Notes: generated from the letters alone by a model not told the origin. Shown: positions 10,430 through 26,600, counted from the first letter of the stretch. The stretch is DNA of 64,000 nucleotides from Chrysomallon squamiferum (GCA_012295275.1 CM022666.1:3637616-3701615), one strand, 5' to 3'. Numbers and translations: made by a program.

Positions 10430-11136
10430 GGATATAACCCCGAAAACGTAGGTCAAAGTTTAGACCAGTAGAAAAGTGGGATTGAGGCTCAGATTAATTT
10501 ATATATCGCGCCTTCGAGATTTTATATGAGCAAAGTTTTTTTTATAATGGAAGTAGTGTCAGCTGTTCTCAGCAACTCGTATTCAGTACTCATCAACGTC
10601 AGCATATTTAAACATTTTTCTCCCATCGTCATTCTTTGTGCATTTTGTATACTGTGCAATTTTGAAAACGAACGCTCCCCGTGCAGTTTGCAGTTATCGT
10701 ATACGTAGACATGCGTAGCATTATTTCAATTATATGCTTAATATATAGATTAAACTAACTGCTAATTTATAATGTATATCTCAGAAATAAAACTGTAAGA
10801 AGACAAGGTTTATGAAATATTTAACTAAAAACAAAATAACTAAAATTCAAGTTTATATTATTTATTCATTGAAGTTCTGAAGTCATCATGTTAATTGAAT
10901 ACATCACTTTCAAACATTACTCATGTTTTAAAATTATCATTCTTTGTTGTATGCAAACTTAAATGATAAAGAGGCTGAATGCATACAAAATATTCTTAAT
11001 CATATTACACAAGAATACAAGTCTGTACAGATTTATAGTCGAGAGAGATTTTTCTCCGAACTTGAATATTTATATAAGCTCACTTCAAGACACTGTAACT
11101 AAGACCCATTAACCATTACACGTTAATGTTACAACA

Positions 11137-11186
<50 letters not shown>

Positions 11187-11305
11187 TTAAACAAAAAAAA
11201 AACTAAAATACCAATCAAAACAAGACAGATTATTAACAATATCACATGCTTAAATTATTTTTAAAAACACTACTGAAAATGACATGATAAACATATCTGC
11301 ACATG

Positions 11306-11337
<32 letters not shown>

Positions 11338-14300
11338 CGCACGCACGTGCGCACATGCACACACTCACTCCCAGTTGTGTTTAAGAACTAACAAAGAAAT
11401 ACTACATTGCATAAATAATATACGAAGCAAAGGACTACCAATCCATTTATTTTTTATTTATTTTTTTGTTGCTGTTGTTGCTGCTGTTATTTTTTTTCAC
11501 AAGGCCAATGTTATTACACATTAACTTAATAATTGAGCCTGTTATACATTTTAATGAAATCTGTCAAATCAAATATTTAGATCAAAAATCTTTAACTATA
11601 TTAAACAAATCAGTAATTCACTTATGCATTGTCTCTCTACTTTCATATATGCCATTTCCAAAACACATTTCAAAAAAAGAAAAACATTACACACACATAC
11701 ACACACACACACACACAATGCTATTTTTATTTCTCATGGTAAGATCTTACTTACAAGCAAAACTATGCAAAAAAATAAATGTACAAAAATGTTCCCACAT
11801 AACTAAGATACATTCTATTTTCTAGACCAAATATTAACTACCAACTACCCTATTCATTCCTGAGCATATTAGTTAGGTTATTCAAAGCAAACTCCATTTG
11901 AAAAATTATATATGTATTTACATATAAATAATATAGCCATACTATTTACGTATTATATGACAACATTTGGAATTACTCAAAAGGAAAAGGTAATACTTGG
12001 CAGAATAAATGACACTAAAAAGTTTTGTTAAAATATATAACATTTTATAATAATAAAAAAATAAATAATAAAACAAACAAGGGAAGAGAACTTGTATCAT
12101 ATTACTGACATTTTATCTTTACATACAAAATACACAAAACATGAAATAATTAATTTTTTTTAAATAGTTTTTATTGCAGATTACAGATTTTTATTTATAT
12201 ATTTTTTGTATAAATGTTTTAATTTTTTTTAATTTTATTTATTTAGTTAATTTTTATAAATCATACAATTAACATTTTTAATTAATAAAAAATATAAACT
12301 CAAGAACAAAAATAATAAAATACAATATTTTTTATATTATAAAAAAAATAATAATAGAACAAATTTAAAAAATAGTAGTAACATTATAACATACACCAGC
12401 CATCATAATTTTATACCAGAGTAAATATTAAATTGTTTTACTTCTATGTTGTTCAAAACACAGATAGTAATTTGTCTACAAAACATAGTTCAAATGGACA
12501 GTTGATGGACACTGGGAAAACACTACGAGTGGGCACTTTACAGAAATTAAACCTCAGGAAGACCTAAAGAAAGTGATATTTCACTGAAGACCATTCTGGT
12601 TAGAAAAGATTTTGTGAGTATGTTAAGCTTCAAGACAGTGAATGCATTATGCACGATAAAAATATTTCTTCATTTTTGTTTTCATATTTTGTAACTTAAT
12701 TTTGTTGGTTTGCAGTGTATGTATTAGTTTTTAATCTTGTTTTTAACCAAAATAGTTAACCAATATATTTGGATGGCAATATTTTTATTTTATTTCTTTA
12801 TTTCTTTATTAAAATAAATAAATTTTTGAATTTATAGTAAGTTACAAACTAAAAACTAACAAAGTACTTTATTAATTAAACACACTGGAATTGATCCTGT
12901 GTGTTATTTATTATTTGAATACTACTATTAGTATTACTACTACAAAAACTATTACTTTTGTTAAATTCAACAACATTTCTCAAACTAAAATATATATTTA
13001 TATTGAAAATTGTGAAAAAGAAACAAATATTTCTAGCTTAATATATATTAATCATGATTTTAATTACACTTGCTTCCTTTTTGTTCATTTTAGCTTTCAA
13101 ACTAAGAGAAGAAGAAAAAAAATTGTTTTATAGCAATATGCATCTGTACATAAATCTAATAAAGCTATGCAATGATTTCATACCACCAAGAAAAAAATCA
13201 AGAAAAATCAAGAAATTTCCAAAACAGAGCAAAATTCAGACAAATAAAAATAAATCTATAAAATCGAATACAAATAAAACCGAAAAAAAAAAAAAAAAAG
13301 AAGAAATGTCATATTTATTTATATTACAAATAACTCTTGACCAAATAAAATATTATAATCCACACAAAATAAAGAAATCAAATGACATTTTCAACAGATA
13401 TAAATTTGGACTTATTTTCTGTCTTGTTGTTAAGTGTCTCCCTGACAAAAATTCAAGACACAAAAAAAAAAAAATAATAACTGGTGTCCACTGGTGCCAT
13501 ATTTATAAATGTTTGTTAAATAACACATGTGTAATAGAGAGCAATAACATTTAAAATAATTTAATTACAAAAAAATAATAATAATAAAAAAAAATACCCT
13601 AGTCAGAAAATCGAGTACATTTCTTAAATCCACTTTTATAGGTCAAGAGCAAGTAAAAAAGAATTTTGCAGAGTTGAATAACGATCTCTTTAATTTTCAG
13701 TTCATTGAAAACTCATTTTCAAAAACAATTTTTTTCCCATACAGACAGCAGATGAACTTAATCAACAAACAGAATATTCCTTCATTTGAACAAGATCTTG
13801 AAAACACTGAAAAAGTTGTTGGGTTTGTTTGTTTGTTTGTTGTTTTGTTTTTGTTGTTTTTTCTGTTGTTTTCTCCAATACCCAAAGAAATCATTCATTG
13901 TAAATGAATCCTTTTCTCCATGAATTTGCCAACAGTGGAACTGTATCTTCAGAAGTCTTTTATAAAAAAAATTAAAAACAGGTTTGCGGATCAGTACGGT
14001 TAACAAACTATTTATAGTTGTAGTAGTAGTTGTTGTTGTCAACAAATTATTAATAGATGTTGCTACTGTTGCTGTCCTTTCTTTTGAAAAAGAAAATGCT
14101 ACACACACCAATCCTAACCACAGAGAGGAAATGAAATCAAACGACAAACACTCATACACTGAAAATACTGAATTAATGTTTCTGTCTCCTTTGACAATTT
14201 AAGTATTATGTATGTATGTATGCATGTATGTATATATATATACTTAAAGATCTACATACATACACTCAAACAATGGACTTAACACTGTAAATACATTTCA

Positions 14301-14556
14301 CATTATATCAAATAATCTGTTTCAATCAACATCCTTTTTTTTTTCTTCAATTCTTAACGATTTTTTTTAAGTTGACAATTCAGTAGCATTTTTTTTTCAT
14401 ATATATATATATATATATTTGTTTTTGGTATATTCCTCTTTTTTTTCCCCTTTCTAAATATCTCCTTTTCATCAGCCAAAGCAAATTGTTTTAGTTTATA
14501 CTGTACACTGTAGAAGATGAACAAAATAACAAAGTTAAATTCCAAATGTTAGGTCC
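10430..14556. other. Intergenic DNA and CUL3 3' UTR
   Basis: No exon with homology was recognised. The sequence is very AT-rich, with (AAT)n near 11141-11186, (CA)n near 11315-11335 and 11690-11717, and long A-rich tracts. Open frames here (for example around 13054-13554) are Lys/Asn/Ile-rich by-products of A-richness. The part next to 14557 must be the CUL3 3' UTR; its end is unknown. Confidence 0.5.
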
Positions 14557-17500
14557 TCATGCTACATATGTGTAGACTTTCCTGAAAAAAAACACAAAAA
14601 AATTATTAGATATAATAAAATACAAACAAATAAATAAATAAATAAATAAATGATGATTATTATTGTAAGTATAAACAGATGTGTCCATGAATAATCAATT
14701 AATAATACAAAAAAATATATAAATTATTACTTATTTATCTACATATAGAACATTTATAACAGAAGTATTATTTAAGACTTATCATTCAGGTAAACAAATC
14801 AGTAAATAATATTTAAAATATAATTTAAAAAAAAAAAAAATGATTTAATAAAATAATTTTGAGATATTAATCAAAATCCATTCAAGTCTGAGCTTTGATT
14901 ATCTTCTCTATCACGCATACTAATTTACAAGCATGAAATGCATGTTCATATTCAGACACACACACTGACTTACCTGTCTTCAGGAGATCTGGCCAAATAT
15001 TCTCTCTCTATTAAACCTTCTATTCTTTTCTTTATCACAACAGGACTAGGCAGAAAGCGCGGCTTCAACATTTCAGTACACTGACGTAAAAGAAGAGAAA
15101 AATCAAAAAAAGTAAAAAATAAAAAAAACCTGTCAAGACAATAGAAATAAAATATCTTGTACTTTTTACCTTGATACAGGTAATCAGTTAGGAGTCCAAT
15201 ATCAAAATAAAATAATTTAATTAATAATAAAAATTATAAACCAACTAACTAACTAAATAAATAAATAAAATAAAATAAAATATTTAAATGTATATATGTG
15301 TGTGTGTGTGTGTTTGTGTGTATATGTGTGTGTATCTATATATCAAAGAGAATAAAATTATGACATCCCTAACACTTAATTAAAATTAAAATTAAAAGAA
15401 TACTCACCTCTGCTACCAAGACGTTGTGTTGTAATTTCTTCCTAGCTTTCATTATTCTTACCAGAGCAGCTTCTATTGTACAGCGTGGTTAAAGATTATC
15501 AACAAGTAAAACCAAAAAACACAAAACAAATTCTCATAACATTTCCAACAGTGACATAATTAGTACAAAAATTCAATAAAATAAAATAAAATAAAATAAA
15601 ATAGCAAATTGGTTTCAGTAAAAGTAAAATAAATGAATAAATAAATAAATATTAACAAGATTTATAAAAATGATGTCTTTTTTTAAAGAAATAAAATTGA
15701 AAAAAAAATAAAGTAACAAACAAAAAGATCTTCAAGATTAAAAACCAAACAACAAAATCCTCAGAATGTTACTGTTATATACTACTTCAGAGTCACAAAG
15801 CATTTATTATTGCTTTTGGCAATCGAGATCTGGAGCAGTGGTTAGAATTGAAAATCACTAATTATTAAAGGATATTCATGTTTCCTATCTTCATCAACTT
15901 TTGTTCTAGTTTCTTTTCTTTCTGGTTCTGCTTCGCCTTTGTTTGCGGCAACTAAAATATGAAAATTACTTTATAAGTAATAACATGCCTCCAAAAAAAA
16001 AAAAAAAAATTAAAATTAAGAATGAAAAAAAAAAGATCAAAAGAATAAAGAATGAATAAGCAGATATAACAACAGTCAACATACAAACACTAGAAAAAAA
16101 AGTAATATAAAAATAATATTAAAAAATAAAGAAGAATTAAAGCAAAAATGGCAGAAGAAATATAAGAAAAGTCAAATCATAAACACAAAATTCTTTTAAG
16201 AAAATGTAAAAAATTATAGAAAAAATAATGATTGAAGAAAAATTAGAAAGAGAGAGAGAAAGACTGAAAGAAAAAAAGAAACAAAGTCCATGAGTAAGCT
16301 CACCCATTTGAATTTTGACCCTGAAAAGTTTGGACGAAAACTGATCATTGACTGTGAAGACATGTGCTGGTTCTGAAATATCATTTTTAAATAAATATAA
16401 AATGTAAAAATGTTATCATTTCATTACATAATATATAAAGATATAAATGTCAAGTATGAGAATGAATGTCAGGTCATTAATGACAATTTCACTTTAACAA
16501 CAATCAGTAATATTAACAACATTACAAATAAGAGAAATTTAATAATAAAATACTCAATTATATGAGTAATAATAACAATAAAAGTAATAACAATTAAATT
16601 GTGTTAATAATAACAAATAATATTTAATAATAATAATACAAATAACAAAAATTAATGTTTATAAGAAGTAATAGTAGTAATAATAAGAAGTAATAGTAGT
16701 AATAATAATAATAATAAAGTCTCACCAATATCTTTAGTTTTAGGTTCCTTATGGAGAGCTCTTTGAGTCAATTTGCCCACTGCCAATGACTGCAGGGCCC
16801 GAGTTAGCTCCCTTTCTGGGATATCAGTCTCAGTCTTTATTTCCTTTAAAAAAAAAATTTAAAAATTTAAAAAAAACATTTATATTAATAAGTGCAGTAG
16901 TTTAAATGAATCTCAAAAAATAATATAAAGTGACAGAAAATATTACTGATTAAAACAAGAATTGCTAACACACACAAACACATACAAAATAAACTATCAG
17001 GATAATCAGACTGATAAACTAAAGAAGCTCTCAGATTCACTGACTCTTTCTCATCTTTGTTCTTTATTTAACTTATTGATAGGCATGTTCTCTTTTGGAC
17101 TCTTTCTGAAACACACAAACTCAAACACCTGCACACACAACACACATACTAAAAAAATAAATAAATAAAAAAAGAGAGAAGGAAATTAAAAAAAAGAACC
17201 CAATAACAGAAGTTTTGGAAGGAACCGAGACAAAAAAATGTGACAAAAAACAACTGAGATAAAAAAAACAAAAAAAAACAGCAGACAACACCAAAAAAAA
17301 TAAAAATAATAATAAAAATAAAAAACAGTAGTAATAATAAATCCAGAAAACAGAAAGTAATTCATAAAGACATAATAAAACAGAAAAAAACAACAAAAAA
17401 AACATGATTTAGGTAAAGATAACAAGAAATGCATACTGAAACAAAACATACCAATTAACGCATACAATAATAACATTTTTTTAAAAATTGAAAGAATATT

Positions 17501-18216
17501 ATGTAACGTACCTCGTAAGTCCATTTTTTGCAGTTGTTGTTAAACAACATCAATATACACATCTGGTAGGTGGACACTTGCAGTATGTGTTTTCTTGGAC
17601 CCTTGGCAGAGCTGGCTGCACTTTCTGAACTGTCTTCTTTCTTGGGACCGTAGAATGTGGCATGCAGATCTGCAGATCCTAACTGGGGTTGTAAAGTCAA
17701 CTGCCTGCCACTGTGCTTTGCTAAATAAAACCTGCAACAACATAGAATGTGCTTTTAAAAAAAAAAAAAGGATAATCCTTTGAAAAGTTATAATGAAAGA
17801 CTTGTCAAAAGCTTAGACGTAATATCATACATGATAGTGTTCATTTTTAATTTTGTTTGTTTTTTTTTTTTTTTTTTTAAAGAAAAATTTAAAAAAAAAA
17901 AAAAAATAAATAAAATCATCCATAAACCTTCAAGACCTTTTGTTTTTACACTGTGCAGTTAGTTTGCAAGGAAAGTCTTTTTAATGAATAAGATAAAACT
18001 ATTAAAATAAAAAAAAAATATTTAAATTTAAATTAAAGAAATATATATATTTGTAAGGCTTTGGTGTAAAAGGAGCAAACAGAATTTAATAAATTTTCTG
18101 TGACAGACACACCCACTGGCCTGCCAGAAAGTGTCGTAGATGTCCTTCACAACAGCTCGCTCTGATTAGCATGTTAAATTTTTTCCAGTTCCAATTTAAT
18201 AAATAATTTAACAACA

Positions 18217-18260
<44 letters not shown>

Positions 18261-21030
18261 AGTCAATTTTAAAAAGAAAAGGTAGAGAATGTAGCCACTG
18301 GTAAAATTGTAAGACATTACCTCCTAAATGTTTCAAAGGCTGTTCTAGGAGCCTGAGGAATATTGCACCGAGGTGTGGCCGACTGGGTGGGCCAGAAGCC
18401 TGTGGTTAGCACCCGCACTGTGAGATCAACCCCCGACAGATTTACCTGAGACACAACAATAACAATAATAGTTATAATAATAAAAGTATTAATAATAATT
18501 ATAATAATAATAATAACAACAATAATAATAATAATAATTATAAGTATTAATAATAATAATAATAGTAGTAATAGTAGTTGTGATAGTAATAGTTGTAGTA
18601 ATAGTAGTAATAATAATAATAATAATCATAGTAGTAGTGGTAGTAGTAATGGTAATACTAATAGTAATAGTATTAGTAGTATTAGAAAATAGTAACTGAA
18701 GTAGTAATAATAATCTGAAATAAAAAATAAAAAGTGGAAAGAATATAATTAAAGAAATTTTAAGAAAAGGAACAAACCAAAAACAATACAATAACTGAAG
18801 ACTCACTAAATTAATTTCAATTACAGATGAAAACAGAACTTACATTTGCCTGAGGTACATAGGTCTTGAATTCTTCATTGATTGTGTTTGACACTGTCAT
18901 ATCTTTAAACATTCCCTCCAGCTTTGATGTGAACTGGCAGCCACATTCAGTCTAAATATGTATTTGTTTTTCAAATACAACAACAAATTAAATTAGGCCT
19001 CATTTTGGAATCAGGCCTCATTTTTAAAAACAAAATGTTTTATACAATTATACACACAGAATGTTATATGGATGTGTGTGTAATTGATATGCTAATGGGC
19101 TGGAGTTACTATGGTAATCTGTAGCCATGCCCCTCCCTCCCTCTGCCCATTTTTTTTTTTTTATTTTACTCTCACTTAGCCAGGTCTGGTATTAAGAAAC
19201 AATTAATTGGAAATTTAGTTACATTTCTTATTACTATATCTACAGATAAATATTTAAATTTACAAATACTGTAATTTAGTAAATCATTATAATAAATTAA
19301 TCAATCAAAAAAGTTAAACATTTTTTAAAAACTTTAAAAATTTCAATATTTTGTTACTACTATAATGAAAAAATATAAAAAAAAAAAAAAAAAAAAAAAA
19401 TCTCTAAAACAGTATCTACATCCATAAAATGAAAACTGCAGATCTTCAAAAATTACTCAGACAAACATTAATTTAACCAATGCTATTTTTATTATTTTCG
19501 ACTATTTATTGCACGGGTTCATCCTTCTTTTTTCCTTTTTTTCTGTCTTAAAAAAAAAAAAAGAGTGATTAGTAATTTGAAAAATTGCTGACTACAAACC
19601 TTCAGCTTTGAGATCATGTTTTTCTCTGAGTCATCTGAAACACTCTTGTTGAGGAGAAGTCGTCTGGCTAAATGTTGTTTGTAGTATCGCTCGAATACGT
19701 CCTTCTCCTGCAGATAGCGGAACAGTACCATACTCTTGTCTAGAACATTCTCTATCTCCTGTTCAGTCATCTGTAACAATAATTTTTTTTTTTTTTTTCT
19801 CAAATGTTCTTTTTAAAACAGACGAATTTAATCAATTCATCAACAAACAAAACAAAAAAATCTATAAAATAATACATTTTTAAAAAAAAAATGTTTTTAT
19901 TAAGACAGAATTAATCAATTCATCCCAAAAAAAAAAAAAAAAAATGTAAATAATTAAATAAAATGTTTTTAAGACAGAATTAGTCAATTCGTCCAAAAAA
20001 AAAAAAAAAGAAGTAAATAATTAAATAAAATGTTTTTATTAAGAAAGCAGAATTAAAAAAATTATATTTGGAAAAAAGTTCTTATTGAGATGACAGAATT
20101 CCATCTATTAATAATTTTTTTTTTTTTTATATACGTTATTAAACAAGCAATAGTCTATCAATTCATCATGAAAACAAATTTGTTGGAAGAGTACCCATGT
20201 CTTTTTAAAAACGGTAATAATTTTGAAATGTTAAAATTGTCATTTGTAATAATAGATCATGGTGCTATTCATTTTTAGAACCCTTTGGCATTTGTAAGAA
20301 TAGATGACTTTGTTTTCGTTTATTTTCATTTACTCCTTTTTCTTAATTATTTTTTTAGTTAGATAGTTTTGGTTGCTTATTTCTTTCTTTGGTAATGGTG
20401 ATATTTTTATTTAAAGTACACATCTTTAAATCAGTTTTTAATTAATGTCACTGAGTTTTTTCCACAATCCAAGTAATTCAGAAATTCTTGCAGTTTTTGT
20501 AAATGGCACAAGAGCAGAATTTTTTTTTTATTTTATTTATCACTAACAATATCTAAAGCATACATCATAATATTTGGCTCATATACTGACCCTTTCCAAT
20601 ACAAAAAAAAAAAAAAAAAAAATTAGAAATAATAATAAATAAAATAAATAAAAAATAAAAATAGCATATATAAAAATATATAAATAAATAAATAAATGAT
20701 GTTAACCTATCTAGCATATAATGTATTTTGTAAACTCGAACATTATTAAAACAAAATAATAATTATTTCAACAAGAGCGTACCCCCTTGACTCCCTTCTT
20801 AAGTTTGTCGTCAATAAATAAAGAAAGGAACTCTGGCGATTTTGTGTTGAGATTAATGAAGTACTCAAAGTCACTAGAAATCATCTGTTTGAACTGCTTG
20901 TCATCACTGAAAGACTCGTGAAGAAAATGGTCAAACCGATCTTTCAAATCTAACAAACTCTGGAAAAAAAAAAAAAATAAATAAATAAATAAGCAATAAT
21001 AACAAAATAAATGAATTTGAAATTAAAAGG

Positions 21031-21061
<31 letters not shown>

Positions 21062-23620
21062 CAAAAAAAAATAAACAAAAAAATGAATTATAACAAAATT
21101 TAATTAAACATAGTCAAGATTCTTTTTACCTGTCAGTCCCTCCCTACCTCTCTCATGCACTCACATATACATGCATGCATGGACACAGTTAACTTTACAA
21201 AGTATTATTTTCTGAACTAATTTAATGTCCCAATACACACACAACAATACATCTTTAATTATTTTAATAATGTAAAAAGTCAGCAACTTACTTTGATAAA
21301 AGAAACAACACTTCAGCATTAATACATAATATACCTTTTTCATCTGAAGAATTAGTACTAGTTACAGGAAACAGCACTTTGGGATTTCACCTTGGGATTT
21401 CAAGGAGTTCCTGACATGCCTGTTAACCCTTTGCACCTGATTGTGCAGAACATGTCATGCATATTTGGTATCTTTTCATATCCTTCAGGCATTCCTTCAG
21501 ACATATCAGGTGGGTTTTAACTCCAAAGATGAGTTTTTGGTCTCAGCGAAGTGCATACATGTAGAAAATGTACTTTGTAATGCATTGTATCAATCATTCA
21601 TGCAGATACACATTTTTTAAATCTATATTATGGCTAAACAAAAAATATTGCGAGAAGGTTAAGCATCAGAAACACCTAGTTCACTCAAATTTATGTGAAT
21701 TTTATGCATATATGTAGGCTACAATGTACACTCGGTGATCAAGAGAGATGGTGATTCCTAACATCCAGAATTGATCATTCAGGTTTTAGTTAATCAAATG
21801 TTAATGGCAGAAAAGGTGTTATTTTCATGGACGTGCATTTTTTTAAATCTATATTGTGGCTAAACAAAAAATATTACACCCAGGAAATTTTTATATGTTT
21901 TAGTTAACGTGGGAGATTAAATTTCAATAAAGGTCATCTAAAGGTCACGTGATCCACATGGTCAATTTTATGAAGATTGGCCCAGTAGTTCCTGAGATAT
22001 GAGGATTCAAAGGTTGGTAATCATGCTGATTTTTGCCAAAAATCTGAAAATTCGGAGGGTTATATCTCCCACACCACTTGTCTGAGTGGCCTAAAATTTC
22101 AGATCTGGTGCTGTGGGATCCCAGTCAACAAGCATACCACATTTTATAGAAATCTGAGACGGTCGGGTTTAACCCATTGGGTGATTTGACACAGAATGAC
22201 CCAGTGTTATTTATCTAGATTTAGAAAATGGCTCCTTTGCCAGCTCAAAATATACCTTTTATCATTTCAAAAACTTAATAATGTGTACCTGGATGTAGGA
22301 AATGGCACTTTTACCCTCTTCTACATCCTCCACTGTAAGAGCTCGTCCCTGTTCTCGAAGATATTTGCTAATACAATCACACATTGTTCTCAAGCCCTGC
22401 AACACACGATAGAACAACTTGTACATGCAAGCCAAGTCTGAAAAAAAAGAGAGAGAAAAAAAACAATTTTAAAAATCAAATGTACTCTCATTTTTATTAT
22501 TTCTTTATTATTTTGTCGGTCTGTTCATTAAATTTATTTTTCTCTGTCTAAAAGAAACGCTTTGTACTGGTAGCACTTTCTTTGAGAAGGTGTAGTAATT
22601 AATAAATTCAACTGTTTCAAATGTAATTTGTTTCTTTTACTTTTTATTATATCTGTCTATTTTGTAATGTCAAGGTTATCAGGACACAATTTGATAGTTT
22701 ATTACTAGAAATTATTTTTATAAATTTATAACATGAATATTAAATATAACAGACACAAGTGAAAAAAAAAAGATTATAAATTAAAAGATAATAGTAACAA
22801 TAATAACAACAGAAATATTAAATATAATAGTCACAAATGAAAAAAAAGATTATAAATTAAAAGATAATAGTAACAATAATAACAACAGAAATATTAATAG
22901 TAATAATAATTTATTAATAATATAATAATAATAACAATAATAATAATAATAATAATAATAAAAACTTCTGGCAAACAACAAATATTACAATTATAATTAT
23001 AGCAGCAAAATATAATCAGTAAAATAAAAATTATGGTTTTGGGGAGGGTTTTCAAGTAATGTTTGTTGTTTTTTTAAATGTGTTTTTTTTTTCTTTCTTA
23101 AAACCAGTTTTGTCTTTGAATAATGATATAGTAAATATATACAACAGATACAGTCTAGGTTGGGTTTTTTTTCCCCTTTACATGTTTTTCATTAATTAAT
23201 AGAATGTCCTACCATCAGTTTTGTTGTTTTCCAGCATATGAACAACACCAGAGTTTTCCATCTACAAAATGAAAACAGATGAAGTTTGTTTATACTGAAA
23301 TTTTACATTCTCTGTAGATTTTCCTGAACATTCAAAGTAAATATGACATAAGCCAAAGTTGTCTGGACAGGAGTTTGGAGTTTAGTTGTTTTTGGGATGG
23401 TTTTAGATATAATGCATCTCCTGACATAAGAATATGGGGTTCCCGTTTTAATTTCAGATTACTTCTGCAAAATATGGATAGAGATTAAGATAAAATGTGC
23501 TATAATTTTGAATTAATTCTGTTGAGATTAGATACAGGTAAAATAAATGTTTAGATATAATTATAAAAATTACCGTTTTATTCATTTTCGTATTTAACCC
23601 TACATCCAATCATTTTTTTA

Positions 23621-23655
<35 letters not shown>

Positions 23656-26600
23656 AAATTATGTTATAAAACACAGAGTTTAACAATCAACAGTAAAAGA
23701 TAAAAATCTAAATTTAAGTCAGGTCAATCTCTTATATGTTTTGGCAAATAATACAAATCTAAGTAGCTATTTGGTTTCTATTTTAAATTGGTATTGGCGA
23801 GAAAAGGTGATAGTGAGTTAATTATATGCTGAATAAAAATAAAAATAGATTTTATGACAATAATGTAACACCATACCTCTACAATAGTCTTCATATGTTT
23901 GCATATGAGTTCATCTTCCAAGACCTAAAATAATAATAAAAATAATAAAAATTGCAATAAATATATATATATACATATGTATATATAAAATTAAACAAAT
24001 AAATATATAATTAAAGAAACAAACAAAAGGAACAGTATTAATATGACACTTACTTAATACAATAATACTGTTATAATTATGATTTTCATACATTTAAGAT
24101 GCAGTATAAAACTGTTATTCAGATTCACTAAAAGACCTTTGAAAAAAATGATGTCCTCACTTTCCTGAATAACATTAAAGAATGCAGGTTTTAAAAATGT
24201 GTGTATAAAACAGAATTATTCTGATTTAAAATATAACCAGTAGCTTAATTAGTTAATCAATAAAATAATTTGAAATCCATCCACAAAAAAAAAAACACCT
24301 CACAAAACTGATGATGTAAAACAAATGCAACAAAAGAAACAGAATAAATATTTGGTTTTGCCCCAATGGAAATACTGATTAAACAAATAGATACCTTTAC
24401 AATGGGGTCTTCTGTACTTTTGTCTAGGTAATGCTTGGCTCTTTCTGCTTCCTCGTTAATCCGAGCTTCAACTTTCTTTATGTACACCGAGGCACTGTTT
24501 TCTCCCAGAAATTTCTGGCTCTCCAACTGTAGCAAAAACAAAAAAAACAGAGTAATTCAGTCAACACTACTGTCTGTTTCTCTAATTTAAATATCTATTA
24601 AATATTACTAGCATGCTTAGTAATGAAGACTGCCTAGATTTAAATTGGTATTTAATATTACTAGCATACCAAGTAATGAAACGGGCCTAGGTTTAAATGT
24701 CTTTTGAATATTACTAGCATGCATAGTATTAATGAGGTGTATGTGTCTTTCATTGTTTCTTTCTTTCAGTATTTTCTTCTTTTATAAGCAAACTGAGTTA
24801 ATTAAGATCTTGAAACAAATACCCATGCACGCACAGACCTATGATAATAAAGACAACAATAACCACAGACTAGATTTAAGTAAAACAGAAATCTGGACTG
24901 CACACATTTATTCTGTTTACTGCAGTTTCAAATCAAAATTGTTCACAGATATTAAGATATAATAATAAAAATAAAAAAATTTAAATTTTTTAAAAAATAA
25001 CAGACCCTGTAGAATTCTGCAGATTTCTCCAAGAATGGCTTTTCAAAGTCCTCTTCATACACCCCTCGGGAATCAATCCCAAGAACCATGAGCATCTGAC
25101 AAGCATTCTTGACAGCTCCCCTTAAACATTATCAATTACATTTTACTTACAACAGACGCAACAGTTAAACATACGATAAAGAACCACTCAGATAAAAAGT
25201 CCATTTTTGCTCATTCAAAAAAAGAAATAAAGAAAAAAGAAAAAAGAAAAAAAAGGTATCACACCATTTTCTTTAAATAAAAATAAACAGGTTTACTACA
25301 CTTACATACGAGAAATTTATTTTTAATATCCTGTTTTATTTTTTTGTTTTTTTCATAATTTATTCCATTGTTACTTTAAACATCAGGCTTGGTTTATACA
25401 TACAGAATTCCCAGCTATACTAGTTCTGTTTTCTTGTAACAGAAAAACATCATTTCTACCTGTCAACAACCTCCCCTTTCCTCTCTTTGGCCACCATGTC
25501 TAGCAGTGTGGTTTTGAGATGCTCTCGGATGACAGGATACCTTACCACTTCATCTCTGAAGATAATTAAACCCAGGTTGTACACATTATCAACATTGTTC
25601 TGTTGAACATAGACCCGATCCTAAATGAAACAAAAATAGTTATAAAAATGTCATCAGCTCATGGGGTATTCTTTTCGAGTAGAAAAATAATTATCTTAAT
25701 GACACTCCAGTGCCAAAAAAAAACTACGTAAGCATCGGTGTCTTGTAGGTACTAAGAATGAAAAAATCGTGTAAAACGTAAATAATTTTAAAATACCAAA
25801 TATAAAAGAAATTGAGATTAGGAAATTTGATTTTAAAATTAAGATAAAAAAATGGAAAACAGTTATCAATAAATATAGAAAGAAAATACAAAGACAGACA
25901 TGGAAGTTTTAACTAGATATGATATTAATGATAGTTTAATCTGTGAATAGATGCTAGCTCAGAAAAATATTAGCTTCTGTACATATACGTACCATGTACA
26001 TTAAAATGTCTCTTATCATCACCATGGACGTCTGATGATCATTCCATGCTGTGTTAAGAGTCTGAAGAAAGTTGTTGTTTAGAGCTGCGAGAACATCAGC
26101 TCTTACCTGGATAATAATAATAATGATGATGATGATTTTTCAAAATATATTCTATTATTTATTTTTGTTTATTAATTCTTTTTTGTTTTTTCTTTTTGTT
26201 TTTTTAAACTTAAGAGAACAGATACTATAGCTACCTTGTTCACCAAATGTTCCCTGACTACTTCATTCAGCCCATTGTAGAGTTTTTCACCATGTTTATG
26301 TAACACCATTGTGTAGGCATTTCTGTATAACTCTTCAAAACTGAGGCCACTGTTGTTCTTTTTCTGGATTTCTTGGATGGCATTCTTTAGCAATAACCAG
26401 ATATTGTTCACATATTTTTCATCCATTGTCATCTAGCAAAATAATTTTATGTAAAATTTATTTATTAGTATTTTTTTTTTTTTTTTTTAGTTTTATGCCT
26501 TCAAGATATGAAAGATAAATTCTGGCTGACACTAAATACATTTTACTTTCCATTTAGTTTATAAATTTATAATCAGTTTTATAAATTAATAATAATAATT

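Noticed and set aside
13054-13554. 166-codon plus-strand ORF
   Set aside because: Lys/Asn/Ile-rich product of A-rich sequence with no start context, splice signals or recognisable family.
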